DNA of 48,969 nt, from NCBI GenBank assembly GCA_003222385.1, contig QHVV01000079.1, positions 1-48,969 on the forward strand, given 5' to 3'. Positions 1 through 10,227 of this stretch are shown one piece after another. The DNA is from Acidobacteriota bacterium (GTDB lineage Bacteria > Acidobacteriota > Thermoanaerobaculia > UBA5066 > Gp7-AA6). The number at the start of each line of letters is the position of its first letter. The first letter of the stretch is position 1. The translations under genes were made by a program, and so were the position numbers. The notes under the pieces were generated by a model that did not search any database, was not told the origin of the DNA, and saw only the letters and a program-made list of their open reading frames with translations.

Positions 1-1551
1 CGCGGCGTTGATCTTCCAGACGACGACGCCGCAGAAACGATCTCCCTCCGGACAAACCGGACGAACGCGCGCGTGGTGACGCAGCGTGCAGGGCGGAAGG
101 AGCCACGGCCCGATCCGGGGGTTCACCTCGCGGATCTGGAGCGCTTCGTCGAGCGACGCGCGCCAGATCTCTTCCTGCGCGTTGTAGCAGAGCCGCATCG
201 CGAACTTGTGGTGCAGGTTCAGAAGGTCGGCGGATTCGGTGAATCGGATCGCGACCGCCGCGGCGAACTCGTCGGGCACGCCGCGCGCGCGAAGGATGCC
301 AATCGCGTCCCAGGTCTCCCGCATCGTGGTCTCGTAGAGAGCGAGGGCCTCGGGAACTTCGGGAACGAGCATCGGAACGACGTAGTCCGGCTCTTCGGAG
401 AGATAACCGGGCAGCGCGGGTCGCGACGCCGGAGTCATGCGATGGCGCTGGTCCTGGCTGTCGGCGGTGTGAGAGAGCTTCTTCCGGAAGGTGTAGGACG
501 GGTGGAAGAGCGCGCGAGACAGGTTTCCGTGGGTCGTGAGCGTCAGGGTCTCGCCGAGCATCCGGTTGCGTGCCGGATCGAGCACGAGTGCAATCGCGTC
601 ACTGTCGGACATCGCGGAGCGGGAAACGCCCAGCACCTCGCGCACCGAGGACGCCAGGGTCTCCTCGTTGTTCGCCTTCCAGTCGACGAGCCGGGACACG
701 CGGCCGTCGAGCTCGCGGTCGAACTCGGCGCGGAATTCCGAGCCCCGGGAACTCGCGCGGGGCAGATTCTCGAACGCCGCGTACTCGGGCGTCTCCTCGA
801 GCGGCAGCGGGTCCTGCAGAATCGCCGCGTAGAGCGGGTCGTACCGGAGCACTTCGGCGACCATCTGCGAGACGACCTCGCGCTGCTCGACCGGAGCATC
901 GTGCGCCTCGCACAGCCGCCAGTAGCGGAAGAGCGTGACGCCCGAGACCGTGTGGTACAGGTACGCGAAGGTCGCCACCGGAAGCACGTACCGCGCGATC
1001 TCCTGCGCGCGTTTCTGGACCGCTCCACCGAACTTCTGCCGGCCGTCCCCGCGCAGCCGCCCGGGAAAGAGGCCGAAGTAGCGCTCACCGGCGAGCGGCG
1101 TCAGAAGCTCGGTCAGGCGCCGGTACGCGAGCTCCTGGCGTCGCGCGGTCGCCTCGAAAATCTCCCGCTCCGGCGCGCCCATCGGCGGTACCGCGTAATT
1201 GCCGGGCTTGACCTCGACGTACCGCTGCGAGACCTGCTCGGAGTTGTAGAACGGGTGGCTGTGCAGGAAGCTCCAGAGGAATTGCCGGGAGACGTTCTCG
1301 AGAGCGAACTGGAAGTGCGCATGTTGAAACGTCGTGTGGTGGCCGGCCTGGTAGATCGACTTCGCGAGCGCGTCGCGCCGCTCGGGTTTCGCCGACGCCT
1401 GGTCCTCGGTGACGATGCCTTTCGACGAGTAACACGTCCGCGCCGTCGCGACGACGTTCTCGAAAGGGCGCGCGAAAGCGTGAACCAGGCGGACTTTCGG
1501 CGCCGGCGAGGAGAACTCGAACTCGGTTCCCGGGTGAGGAACGGCCGACAT
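1..1551 (-). CDS. thyX: FAD-dependent thymidylate synthase (ThyX/Thy1 family), long two-domain form, 3' end truncated by window edge
   Basis: Manual reverse-complement translation from ATG at 1551 stays open to base 1 (517 codons): MSAVPHPGTEFEFSSPAPKVRLVHAFARPFENVVATARTCYSSKG...HHTTFQHAHFQFALENVSRQFLWSFLHSHPFYNSEQVSQRYVEV...DSQDQRHRMTPASRP...PPCTLRHHARVRPVCPEGDRFCGVVVWK. Absent from the ORF track because it has no stop in the window. Confidence 0.85.
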   Translation of the reverse strand, partial: MSAVPHPGTEFEFSSPAPKVRLVHAFARPFENVVATARTCYSSKGIVTEDQASAKPERRDALAKSIYQAGHHTTFQHAHFQFALENVSRQFLWSFLHSHPFYNSEQVSQRYVEVKPGNYAVPPMGAPEREIFEATARRQELAYRRLTELLTPLAGERYFGLFPGRLRGDGRQKFGGAVQKRAQEIARYVLPVATFAYLYHTVSGVTLFRYWRLCEAHDAPVEQREVVSQMVAEVLRYDPLYAAILQDPLPLEETPEYAAFENLPRASSRGSEFRAEFDRELDGRVSRLVDWKANNEETLASSVREVLGVSRSAMSDSDAIALVLDPARNRMLGETLTLTTHGNLSRALFHPSYTFRKKLSHTADSQDQRHRMTPASRPALPGYLSEEPDYVVPMLVPEVPEALALYETTMRETWDAIGILRARGVPDEFAAAVAIRFTESADLLNLHHKFAMRLCYNAQEEIWRASLDEALQIREVNPRIGPWLLPPCTLRHHARVRPVCPEGDRFCGVVVWKINAA

Positions 1552-1646
1552 GGGATTCGGTCCATTATGCATCGAGCCGTCCTCCGCGCCGTGCCCTTCC
1601 AGGCGGTTGAAAACGGGGGAGGAAACGGTCCATATTGGCCTTTCGG

Positions 1647-2867
1647 ATGACCGTGAAGCTGCCGATCTACATGGACCATCACGCGACGACGCCGATCGAT
1701 CCGCGCGTGCTCGACGCGATGATGCCGTACCTGACGCGCGTGTTCGGCAACGCGGCTTCGCGCAGCCACGTCTTCGGCTGGGAGGCGGAGGCCGCGGTGG
1801 ACGAGTCGCGTCGCCAGGTCGCCGAAGCCATGAACGCCTCTCCGAAGGAGATCGTCTTCACGAGCGGCGCCACCGAGGGGGACAACCTCGCGATCCTCGG
1901 AGCGGCGCGGGCGAACCGGTCGAAGGGAAACCACGTCGTCACGGGGGCGACCGAGCACCACGCGGTGCTCGATTCCTGCCACGAGCTCGAACGCGAGGGC
2001 TTCGAGGTGACGTATCTCGGGCCGGATCGCGCCGGACGGATCGAGGCGGCGCAGGTCTCAGACGCCATCGAAGACCGGACCGTCCTCGTCACGCTGATGC
2101 TCGCGAACAACGAGATCGGGACGATCCATCCGGTAGCCGAGATCGGCGCCGTGTGCCGGGAGAAGGGAGTTCTCTTCCATACCGACGCGGTCCAGGGCTT
2201 CGGCAAGATCCCTTTCGACCTGGAGGCGATGAACGTGGACCTCGCGTCGGTCTCCGCGCACAAGCTCTACGGCCCCAAGGGGATCGGCGCGTTGTACGTC
2301 CGCGCCCGGCGGCCGCGGGTCCGCCTCGAGCCGATCCTCCACGGCGGCGGGCACGAGCGCGGGCTTCGCTCCGGAACATTGAACGTGCCGGGGATCGTCG
2401 GCCTCGGCAAAGCGGTCGAGATTTCGATGGCCGAGCGCGAAGAGGAGGCCCGGCGCCTGAGACGGCTGCGCCGGCGCCTCTTCGACGCCATCATCGCGGA
2501 GGTTCCAGACGTCTCGCTGAACGGCCCGGAGCTCCCCTCGATCGAGGCGGACGGCTCGCTCGTCCCGGGCTCCGAAGACCGCCGCCTGCCGGGCAACCTC
2601 AACCTCTCTTTCGCGGGCGTCGAGGGGGAGGCGCTGCTCCTCGGATTGAAGGACATCGCCGTGTCGTCCGGATCGGCGTGCACGTCCGCCTCGCTCCAGC
2701 CGTCCCACGTCTTGAAAGCCATCGGAGTCCCCGACGATCTCGCCCACGCGTCGATCCGTTTCGGGCTGGGCCGCCCCAACACGGCGGAGGAGGTGGACTT
2801 CACGATCGGGGCGGTCGCCGCGACGGTCCGGCGCCTGCGGGAGCTGATGCCCGTTTCCGGCGCGTGA
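1647..2867 (+). CDS. iscS: Cysteine desulfurase, NifS/IscS family
   Basis: [25 protein letters not shown]...[11 protein letters not shown]...ATEHHAVL...[14 protein letters not shown]...[15 protein letters not shown]...[20 protein letters not shown] at 1647 preferred over TTG at 1635. Confidence 0.93.
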   Translation: MTVKLPIYMDHHATTPIDPRVLDAMMPYLTRVFGNAASRSHVFGWEAEAAVDESRRQVAEAMNASPKEIVFTSGATEGDNLAILGAARANRSKGNHVVTGATEHHAVLDSCHELEREGFEVTYLGPDRAGRIEAAQVSDAIEDRTVLVTLMLANNEIGTIHPVAEIGAVCREKGVLFHTDAVQGFGKIPFDLEAMNVDLASVSAHKLYGPKGIGALYVRARRPRVRLEPILHGGGHERGLRSGTLNVPGIVGLGKAVEISMAEREEEARRLRRLRRRLFDAIIAEVPDVSLNGPELPSIEADGSLVPGSEDRRLPGNLNLSFAGVEGEALLLGLKDIAVSSGSACTSASLQPSHVLKAIGVPDDLAHASIRFGLGRPNTAEEVDFTIGAVAATVRRLRELMPVSGA

Positions 2868-5800
2868 GGACAGAACCGAACCTCCTCGCCGAGATCGTCC
2901 GGGAGCTCGCCGGCTACCGGCATCTGCGGGACCGGCTCGAGCGCGGTGAGTCCGGCGGCACGATCGCCTCCGCCGCCGGAGCGCTGCCCGGCGTCCTCCT
3001 CTCGACGCTTTCCCGCGACCTCGAGCGCCCGGTCGCGATCGTCGTCGCCGACGAGGAAGAGGCCGAGCAGCTGCTCACCGATCTGACCGCGGCCGGCCTC
3101 GGCTTCGTCTTCCACGCCCCGGCACCGACCTTGACCCCGTATCAGCGCATTCCGCCGTCGCTCAAGGCGCGGCGCGATGAATTCGCGCTCCTCGCGGCGC
3201 TGGCGCGAAGAGATGGAGTGGATGCGATCGTGCTTCCGGCGCGCTCTCTCTTCACGAGGCTGCCCGCCGCCGAGAACCTCCAGGCGCTGTCGGTTTCCCT
3301 GGAGGAGGGAAAGGAGATCTCCCTCTCCGGCGTCGTCGGTCACCTGACGCGCATCGGTTATCGCCGCGCCGACCTCGCGATCGAGACCGGCGATCTCGCG
3401 GTGCGCGGCGGCCTCTTCGACGTGTTCCCTCCCGACCGTGATCTGCCGGTTCGCGTCGAGCTCGACGGTGACCGCGTCGCTTCGCTCCGCATCTTCGACC
3501 CCGACACGCAGCGCTCCCGGGAGAGGCTGGCGACGGCGACGATCCCGCCGTTCGCCGCGACGGCGGACGCGGAGGAGGCGCGCGCTGTGCTCGAAGACCG
3601 CATCGGAAGGCCGCCGTCGGAATCCGAGCGGATCGTGTTCGCCCCCGCGGTCGAGCCGATGCCCGCCAGCTGGCTGGATCACGCCCGCGACGCGCTGCTC
3701 GTCGTCGTCGAGCCGTCTTCCGTGGACGAAGAGCTCGAGGGGTTCGCCGAGCGGGTCGCCCTCGACCGGGATCCCGACCGGGACTTCTTCGACCCGGAGG
3801 AGCTCCTGCAGCCGCTGCCGAAGATTCGGGCGGCCCTCGAGAATGCGGACCTCTTTCTGGACCGCGTCGGTCTCTCCGCGCGCGGCGAGCTCTCGAGGCT
3901 GCCGGCCGAGCCGATTGCCGCGTGGGCGGGCCGGACCTCGGAGGCCGCGGCCGACATCGCGCGGTCACTCGAGTCGGGGGAGGAAGTCTTCGTCGCCGTG
4001 CGGCCGACCGGCGGGGCCGAGAAGCTGCGCCGCTTCGCCCTCGAATATTCGCTCCACGTCTCTTCGGAACGGCGGCCGGGAGCGATCGTCTCGCTGCCCG
4101 CCCAGATCTCGGCCGGATTCCGGCTGCGCGAGCCGCGCGCCGCGGTCTACGCCGAGAGCGAGATCTTCGGAGAGGAGAAGCGCTCCGCCGTCTCCCGCGG
4201 TCGGCCGTCCGAAGCTTTTCTCTCCGATCTGCGCGACCTGAAGCTCCACGACGCTGTCGTTCATCGCGACTACGGCATCGGGCTCTTCCAGGGTCTGACC
4301 CGCGTTCCGGTCGAGGGGGAGGAGCGCGAGTTCATGGAGATCGCCTACGCCGAGGAGAAGCGGCTCCTCCTTCCGGTCGAGAGGCTCGACCTCGTCCAGA
4401 AGTATTCGGGCGTCGAAGGCGTGCAGCCCGCGCTCGATCGGCTGGGCGGCGCGGGCTGGGCGCGCCGGAAGGCATCGGTCAAGAAAGCCATGCGCGACAT
4501 GACCGACCAGCTCCTGAAGCTCTACGCGCGCCGGACGCTGGCGGACGGGTTCGCGTTCTCGCGCGATTCACCGTGGCAGAAGGAGTTCGAGGACGCCTTC
4601 GAGTACGAGGAGACTCCGGACCAGGCACAGGCGATCGCGGACGTCAAGCGCGACATGCAGCAGGCCAAGCCGATGGATCGGCTGCTCTGCGGCGACGTCG
4701 GTTACGGCAAGACGGAGGTCGCCATGCGGGCGGCCTTCAAAGCGGTGCTCGACGGCAAGCAGGTCGCGCTGCTGGCCCCGACGACGATCCTCGCGGACCA
4801 GCACTACCGCACTTTCCAGCGGAGATTCGCCGCCTTCCCGGTCACGATCGAGCTGCTCTCGCGTTTTCGCTCGCGTAGCGAGCAGAAGGCGATCGTGGAA
4901 AGAGTCGCGGCCGGGAGTGTGGACGTCCTGATCGCCACGCACCGGATGCTCGGAAAGGACCTCGCGTTTCGGGACCTCGGGCTCCTGATCGTGGACGAGG
5001 AGCAGCGCTTCGGCGTCGCGCAGAAGGAGAAGCTCAAGGAGTGGAAGGCCTCGATCGACGTGCTCTCGATGTCCGCCACACCGATTCCCCGGTCTCTGCA
5101 TCTCGGTCTGTCGGGACTGCGCGACCTTTCCATCATCGAAACGCCGCCGCGGGACCGGCTCGCGATCGAGACGCAGGTCGTCCCGGCAAAGCCGGAAGTC
5201 ATCCGCGAGGCGATCGAGGCGGAGATCGAACGCGGCGGACAGGTCTTCTTCGTCCACAACCGCGTCGAGTCGATCGGACGGATCCGACAGATGCTGGAAG
5301 AGCTCCTTCCCACGGCGCGGTTCACGGTCGCGCACGGCGCGATGCGCGAAACGGAGCTCGAGAAGGCGATGATGCGGTTCTACACGCGGGAGGCCGACGT
5401 CCTTCTCGCGACGACCATCATCGAGAACGGCCTCGACATTCCGACGGCCAACACCATCCTGATCGACCGCGCCGAGACCTACGGGCTCGCGCAGCTCTAT
5501 CAGCTGCGGGGCCGCGTGGGCCGGAGCGACAAGCCCGCCTACGCCTACCTGCTCGTGGCCGAGAGCGTCGCGCTGTCGGAGACGGCGCGCCGGAGGCTCG
5601 CCTCGATCCAGGAGTTCTGCGACCTCGGCGCCGGTTTCCGGATCGCAGCGAAGGACCTCGAGATCCGGGGCTCGGGCAACATCCTCGGCGGCGAGCAGTC
5701 GGGGCACATCGCGTCGGTCGGCTTCGAGATGTACCTGTCGCTCTTGGAAGAAACCATCCGGGAGATGAAGGGCGAGGAGGTCCGGCCGGAGAGGGCCGTC

Positions 5801-6232
5801 ACGCTCTCGCTCGGGCTCGATCTGACGATCCCGCCGGCGTACGTCGCCGACGAGAACTGGCGGATGATGATCTACAAGAAGGTCGCGCGCGCGAGGGACG
5901 ACGAGGAGCTCGAAGAGACCCGCCGCGAGATCACCGACCGCTTCGGCGAGCCGCCGCCGGCGCTCGGTCGCCTGATCGAATACTCGCGCCTCCGCAACCG
6001 CGCCGAGCGGCTCGGCGTGACCTCCGTGACGCGGCAGGCCGGCCGGGTCCACCTTCGCCTCGCCGAAGACGCCCGCGTGGACGGAGAAACCCTGGCGGCG
6101 CTCGTCCGCGGAACTTCCGGCGCGGCCCTTTCCCCCGGAGGGCTGCTCTCCTTTCCCGCTCCGCCGGGGGAGCAACTTCTGCCGGCCCTCCTCTCCTGGA
6201 TGAACGCGCTCGAGAGGAGAGAGGCCGCTTAG
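2864..6232 (+). CDS. mfd: Transcription-repair coupling factor Mfd
   Basis: Start GTG 2864 overlaps the desulfurase stop (GTGA). UvrB-like N-terminus, RNAP-interaction region ([18 protein letters not shown]), helicase motifs [35 protein letters not shown]. The 1550..6232 ORF is the same frame extended upstream. Confidence 0.95.
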   Translation: MRTEPNLLAEIVRELAGYRHLRDRLERGESGGTIASAAGALPGVLLSTLSRDLERPVAIVVADEEEAEQLLTDLTAAGLGFVFHAPAPTLTPYQRIPPSLKARRDEFALLAALARRDGVDAIVLPARSLFTRLPAAENLQALSVSLEEGKEISLSGVVGHLTRIGYRRADLAIETGDLAVRGGLFDVFPPDRDLPVRVELDGDRVASLRIFDPDTQRSRERLATATIPPFAATADAEEARAVLEDRIGRPPSESERIVFAPAVEPMPASWLDHARDALLVVVEPSSVDEELEGFAERVALDRDPDRDFFDPEELLQPLPKIRAALENADLFLDRVGLSARGELSRLPAEPIAAWAGRTSEAAADIARSLESGEEVFVAVRPTGGAEKLRRFALEYSLHVSSERRPGAIVSLPAQISAGFRLREPRAAVYAESEIFGEEKRSAVSRGRPSEAFLSDLRDLKLHDAVVHRDYGIGLFQGLTRVPVEGEEREFMEIAYAEEKRLLLPVERLDLVQKYSGVEGVQPALDRLGGAGWARRKASVKKAMRDMTDQLLKLYARRTLADGFAFSRDSPWQKEFEDAFEYEETPDQAQAIADVKRDMQQAKPMDRLLCGDVGYGKTEVAMRAAFKAVLDGKQVALLAPTTILADQHYRTFQRRFAAFPVTIELLSRFRSRSEQKAIVERVAAGSVDVLIATHRMLGKDLAFRDLGLLIVDEEQRFGVAQKEKLKEWKASIDVLSMSATPIPRSLHLGLSGLRDLSIIETPPRDRLAIETQVVPAKPEVIREAIEAEIERGGQVFFVHNRVESIGRIRQMLEELLPTARFTVAHGAMRETELEKAMMRFYTREADVLLATTIIENGLDIPTANTILIDRAETYGLAQLYQLRGRVGRSDKPAYAYLLVAESVALSETARRRLASIQEFCDLGAGFRIAAKDLEIRGSGNILGGEQSGHIASVGFEMYLSLLEETIREMKGEEVRPERAVTLSLGLDLTIPPAYVADENWRMMIYKKVARARDDEELEETRREITDRFGEPPPALGRLIEYSRLRNRAERLGVTSVTRQAGRVHLRLAEDARVDGETLAALVRGTSGAALSPGGLLSFPAPPGEQLLPALLSWMNALERREAA

Positions 6233-6269
6233 GGTCCCGGAACCGGAATTCCGACCCCCGGAAAGTGTT

Positions 6270-7265
6270 ATGAATCTCCCCATGCGAAATCGCATTCTCC
6301 TGGCCGCTTCCGTCCTGCTGGCGTCCCTTCCCCTCGCCGGAGCCGAGCTCGTCGAGAAGATCGTGGCGCGCGTCAACGACCGTCTGATCACCAACAGCGA
6401 GTTCGAGGCCCGTTTCGCGGTCTTCATTTCCTCCCCGCAGGCGGGGAACAACCCGCTCGAGGCGAAGCGCAAGCTGCTCTCCGAGCTGATCGACGAGAAG
6501 CTTCTCGAAGAGCGGGCGAAGGAGCTTTCCGTTGCCGCGACGGACGAAGAGGTCGAGACGGCCGTCGAGCGCGTCAAGCGTCAGTACAACCTGGCGACCG
6601 ACGCGGAATTCGACAACGCGCTCAAATCGTCGAACCTGACGCGGGAAGACCTGAAGCGGCAGATGAAGAACACGATCACGCTCCAGAAGGTGATCGGCCG
6701 CGACATCAACTCCAAGCTCGATCTGAGCGACGACACGCTCCGGCTCGAATACGAGCGGCGGAAAGACCAGCTGTACAAGACGCCGGATCAGGCGCAGGTC
6801 GCCGAGATCGTGATCCGTTTCGACGCGAACGATCCGGCGGCGCGCGCCCGCGCCGCGTCGCGGATCGAGGAGGCGCGCGCGAAGATCACAGCCGGCGCGG
6901 CGTTCGCCGACGTCGCGAAACAGTACTCCGAGGGGAACGCGCGGGAGCGCGGCGGCGCACTCGGCACCGTGAGCAAGGGGGAGCTCGTCACCGCGCTGGA
7001 CGCCGCGGTGTTCTCGGATCCTCCGGCGGAATATCCTCCGGCGGTCCTCCTGTCTTCATCGATTCACCTCTTCCACGTCACGGATCGCAAGTCCGCGGGC
7101 TACCGGCCGTTCGCGGAAGTCAAAGACGATCTGCGGGCGCGCATCGGCGACGATCTCTACGACAAGCACTACGGCGAATACATCCAGAAGCTGCGGCGGG
7201 AGGCGTTCATCAAGATTTACGAACCCGCGCTCGCCGCCGCCAAAGAAGAGAAGAAGGCTTCGTAA
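6270..7265 (+). CDS. SurA/PpiC-type peptidylprolyl isomerase (periplasmic chaperone)
   Basis: Signal peptide MRNRILLAASVLLASLPLAGA; SurA N-domain-like VARVNDRLITNSEFEAR; parvulin-like AKITAGAAFADVAKQYSEGNARERGGALGTVSKGEL. Confidence 0.85.
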   Translation: MNLPMRNRILLAASVLLASLPLAGAELVEKIVARVNDRLITNSEFEARFAVFISSPQAGNNPLEAKRKLLSELIDEKLLEERAKELSVAATDEEVETAVERVKRQYNLATDAEFDNALKSSNLTREDLKRQMKNTITLQKVIGRDINSKLDLSDDTLRLEYERRKDQLYKTPDQAQVAEIVIRFDANDPAARARAASRIEEARAKITAGAAFADVAKQYSEGNARERGGALGTVSKGELVTALDAAVFSDPPAEYPPAVLLSSSIHLFHVTDRKSAGYRPFAEVKDDLRARIGDDLYDKHYGEYIQKLRREAFIKIYEPALAAAKEEKKAS

Positions 7266-7272
7266 CGGCGGA

Positions 7273-8163
7273 TTGATCTCCCGCCTCTCGCTCCCTCACC
7301 CTTTTTCGTTCGACGCCGTCGTCCGCTCGCACGGCTGGTACGACCTGCCGCCGTTTTCCTACGACCGGGCTGAAGGAGTCCTCACGACGTTCGTCGACGC
7401 CGGCGGGGAGGGCGCCGCCCGGATCACTTTTCGCGTTCGCAACGGGAAGCTCGAAGCCCGTGGCGACGGGACCGATGCACGGGCGCTTCGAGAGATGGTG
7501 CGTCGCGTTTTCTCGCTCGATCTCGACTTCGCGGCGGCATGCCGATCGCTCGCCGCCGCGCCCGACCTGGCCCGCTCGCTCGACCGCCGCGGCGCCCGGA
7601 TGCTGCGTGCTCCCAGTCTCTTCGAGGACGCGGTCAAGATGCTCTTCACGACGAACTGCTCGTGGGCCGCGACGCGCGGGATGGTCGAGCGGCTGATCAC
7701 GCTCGCCGGCGCGGGGCGCAACGCCTTCCCGTCTCCGGCGTCGGTCGCGAAGCTTTCGTCCGCGGCGCTCGCGAGCCGCGTGCGCTGCGGATATCGCGCG
7801 AAGGCGCTCACGATCTTCGCCCGGCGCGTCGCTTCGCGCGAGCTCGATCTCTCGGCCTGGGAAGATCCGCGCCTTTCTTCCGAAGACCTGCGGGACGCGA
7901 TCGTCGCGGAGCACGGGTTCGGGCCTTATGCCGCGGAAGGACTGATGCGGATCCTCGGCCGCCACGATTTCTTCGCGCTCGACTCCTGGACGCGGCAGCA
8001 GTATCGAAAGTTCTATCCGGGTCGCGCCTCCTCGACCGACGGCGCGATCGCGCGCCGCTACGCACGGTTCGGCGCGCACCGGGGGCTCGCTCTCTGGCTC
8101 GACATGACGAAGGACTGGCATCCGGAGGAGAGACCGGAGCCGGAGGTTTCGCGCCCGAAGTAG
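7273..8163 (+). CDS. HhH-GPD superfamily DNA glycosylase (AlkA/OGG-like)
   Basis: LLFTTNCSWAATRGMVERLI...HGFGPYAAEGLMRILGRHDFFALDSWTRQ resembles HhH plus catalytic Asp of the HhH-GPD fold; TTG start is uncertain. Confidence 0.7.
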   Translation: MISRLSLPHPFSFDAVVRSHGWYDLPPFSYDRAEGVLTTFVDAGGEGAARITFRVRNGKLEARGDGTDARALREMVRRVFSLDLDFAAACRSLAAAPDLARSLDRRGARMLRAPSLFEDAVKMLFTTNCSWAATRGMVERLITLAGAGRNAFPSPASVAKLSSAALASRVRCGYRAKALTIFARRVASRELDLSAWEDPRLSSEDLRDAIVAEHGFGPYAAEGLMRILGRHDFFALDSWTRQQYRKFYPGRASSTDGAIARRYARFGAHRGLALWLDMTKDWHPEERPEPEVSRPK

Positions 8164-8358
8164 GCTTCGCAAGATTTCGGAACTCGGCGCCAAGGGCGAA
8201 AATCGAACGTCCGCGTCGACTGCTTGGGCTCGACGGGTCGTACGACCGCAACCTGTGCCGATAGAGTGCTCTAGAGGACAGTCGGCGATGGCGATCGACC
8301 CGTCTTTTTTCGTTACGCTCGACTTTCGCCCCTAATTTTTTTAGGGAAATCCTTTTCC

Positions 8359-8387
8359 TTGACTAACAAAGTTGGCACCCCTAACAT
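8359..8387 (+). promoter_or_regulatory. Sigma70-like promoter of the dcw operon
   Basis: TTGACT (8359-8364), 17-nt spacer, TAACAT (8382-8387), with an A/T-rich upstream stretch, about 78 bp before mraZ. Confidence 0.7.
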
Positions 8388-8397
8388 CGCCCCACAA

Positions 8398-8432
8398 GTG
8401 GCCTAATCTGGCTAAAAGTGGGAGAAAGTGGC
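8398..8432 (+). promoter_or_regulatory. MraZ-box operator: four TGG repeats at 10-bp spacing
   Basis: AAGTGGCCTAATCTGGCTAAAAGTGGGAGAAAGTGG: TGG at 8399, 8409, 8419, 8429, just downstream of the predicted promoter and upstream of mraZ. Confidence 0.75.
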
Positions 8433-8464
8433 ATCGATCTTCGGATCGTTGCGCGAATTGAACG

Positions 8465-8911
8465 ATGGATCGCTTTCGCGGGAGCGCTCCGGCAAGTGTC
8501 GACGAAAAGGGCCGTCTCAAGGTCCCGAGCGTCTTCCGTGCCCAGATCGAAGAGGCCTTCGGACCGGAGCTGTTCGTGACGTCCATTTCCGGGAAAAACG
8601 TTCTTCTCTATCCGCTCGCCATGTGGCGCGCGCTCGAAGAGAAGCTCGCCGCGCTTCCGTCGGTTCATCGCCCGAAGAACAAGTTTCTCGAGCGCGTCAA
8701 CTACTACGGTCAGGACGCGTCTCTCGACGGTCAGGGGCGCGTGCTCATCCCGCAGATCCTGCGCGACTCCGCGAAGCTGCCGCCGGAAGTCGTGGTCACC
8801 GGAAACATCGACCACCTGATCGTCTCCGACCGCGGCGCGCTCTCCAGCCGTCTCGCGACGGAAGACTTCACGCCCGAGGACTACGACGAGCTGTCGAAGG
8901 CACTGTCCTGA
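8465..8911 (+). CDS. mraZ: Transcriptional regulator MraZ
   Basis: MDRFRGSAPASVDEKGRLKVPSVFR...ASLDGQGRVLIPQILRDSAKL; two AbrB-like MraZ repeats; first gene of dcw cluster. Confidence 0.95.
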   Translation: MDRFRGSAPASVDEKGRLKVPSVFRAQIEEAFGPELFVTSISGKNVLLYPLAMWRALEEKLAALPSVHRPKNKFLERVNYYGQDASLDGQGRVLIPQILRDSAKLPPEVVVTGNIDHLIVSDRGALSSRLATEDFTPEDYDELSKALS

Positions 8912-8953
8912 GACGTGAGACGTAAGACGTGAGACGAGAAAGACAAGAGAAGA

Positions 8954-9907
8954 GTGGGGACGAGCGACGTTGAGAGAGCACCCCACACTCCGGTCCTGGT
9001 CCGCGAGGTCGTCGAGCTCCTCGCTCCCGAGCGCGGCGGTTTTTTCGTCGACGCGACGGTCGGGGCGGGCGGCCACGCCCGCGCGCTGCTCGAAGCCTCG
9101 AGCGGCGTCCGCCTCCTCGCGCTCGACCGGGATCCCGACGCCCTGGCTCTCGCGCGGGAGCGGCTTGCCCGTTTCGGTGACCGGGTCCGGTTCGTCGCGG
9201 CGAACTTCGGCGATCTCGGCGGAGAACTCGAAGGCCTCCCGCCGCCGGACGGGATCCTCGCCGACCTCGGCGTCTCCTCGATGCAGCTCGAAGAGCCTTC
9301 GCGAGGGTTCTCGTTTCGCCGCGACGGTCCGCTCGACATGCGCATGTCCCGATCCGGCCGCAGCGCCGCCGACGTTCTGGCGACCGCTTCGGCCGATGAA
9401 TTGAGTCGAATCTTTTCGGAATACGGGGAGGAAAGGATGGCGGTCAAAATCACGCGCGCAATCCTGGAGGAGCGGACCCGGGGTCCGATCACGACGACCC
9501 GACAACTCTCCCGCATCGTCGCCCGGGTCAAGGGGGACCGGGAAAAGATCGATCCGGCGACTCGGGTCTTCCAGGCGCTGCGCATCGAGGTCAACGAGGA
9601 GCTCCAGGCGCTCTCGCGGTTTCTGGTGGCCGCCGTCGCGAAGCTGAACGCCGGCGGGCGACTCGCGGTCCTCTCCTACCACTCCCTGGAGGACCGCGTG
9701 GTCAAGGACGCCTTCCGAAAGCAGTCGGGCGTCTGCCTGTGCCCGCCGAAGCTACCGGTCTGCGTTTGCGGGGCGCGGCGAGCTCTTATCGTTCTGACCC
9801 GGCGTCCGATCCGGCCGAAGGAGTCCGAGATTCGCAGCAATCCGCGGTCGCGGAGCGCGCGGCTTCGCGCGGCCGAAAAGATCGCCTCGGAGAGGACCGC
9901 CGTTTGA
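8954..9907 (+). CDS. rsmH: 16S rRNA (cytosine(1402)-N(4))-methyltransferase RsmH
   Basis: HTPVLVREVVELL...FVDATVGAGGHARALLE...LADLGVSSMQLEEPSRGFSFRRDGPLDMRM...LSYHSLEDRVVKDAF. Confidence 0.95.
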   Translation: MGTSDVERAPHTPVLVREVVELLAPERGGFFVDATVGAGGHARALLEASSGVRLLALDRDPDALALARERLARFGDRVRFVAANFGDLGGELEGLPPPDGILADLGVSSMQLEEPSRGFSFRRDGPLDMRMSRSGRSAADVLATASADELSRIFSEYGEERMAVKITRAILEERTRGPITTTRQLSRIVARVKGDREKIDPATRVFQALRIEVNEELQALSRFLVAAVAKLNAGGRLAVLSYHSLEDRVVKDAFRKQSGVCLCPPKLPVCVCGARRALIVLTRRPIRPKESEIRSNPRSRSARLRAAEKIASERTAV

Positions 9908-10227
9908 GCTCGAACGCCTACGTTCGATCGAAGCGCGTCGAAAACCTCCACCTGACGCGCGAACGTGATCGCCGGCGCGGTCCGGCAGCGTGCGCTCTCC
10001 TCGGCTGGGCGGCCCTTCACGTCGAGACCGTGCGCGTGGGCTACGTGCGCGGCGCGAGAACGCGAAAACACGCCGAGCTCTTCGAGGAAAACCGGCGTCT
10101 CCGAGCGGAGCTCGCCCGTGCTTCTTCGCCCGAACGCGTTCAGTCGGTTGCAATCCGCAAGGGGCTCGCGCCCCCGCGGCCCGGACAGATCCAGTACGTC
10201 GAACAGCGGGAAAGGGGACTCCGGTGA
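9904..10227 (+). CDS. ftsL: FtsL-like cell division protein
   Basis: Small ORF between rsmH and ftsI, TTG start overlapping rsmH TGA; hydrophobic segment then coiled-coil-like region KHAELFEENRRLRAELARASSPERVQSVAIRKGLAPPRPGQIQYVEQ. Confidence 0.7.
   Translation: MSSNAYVRSKRVENLHLTRERDRRRGPAACALLGWAALHVETVRVGYVRGARTRKHAELFEENRRLRAELARASSPERVQSVAIRKGLAPPRPGQIQYVEQRERGLR

Noticed and set aside
73-1650. 525-aa + strand ORF
   Set aside because: Antisense to the ThyX-family gene; the minus frame shows family motifs throughout, while this translation matches nothing I recognise.
1550-2863. Upstream part of the 1560-aa ORF suggesting a desulfurase-region/Mfd fusion
   Set aside because: This segment is an out-of-frame reading of the cysteine desulfurase; Mfd begins at GTG 2864. 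Similar over-extension explains the 793-aa (murE), 1144-aa (murD) and 644-aa (ftsZ) ORFs.
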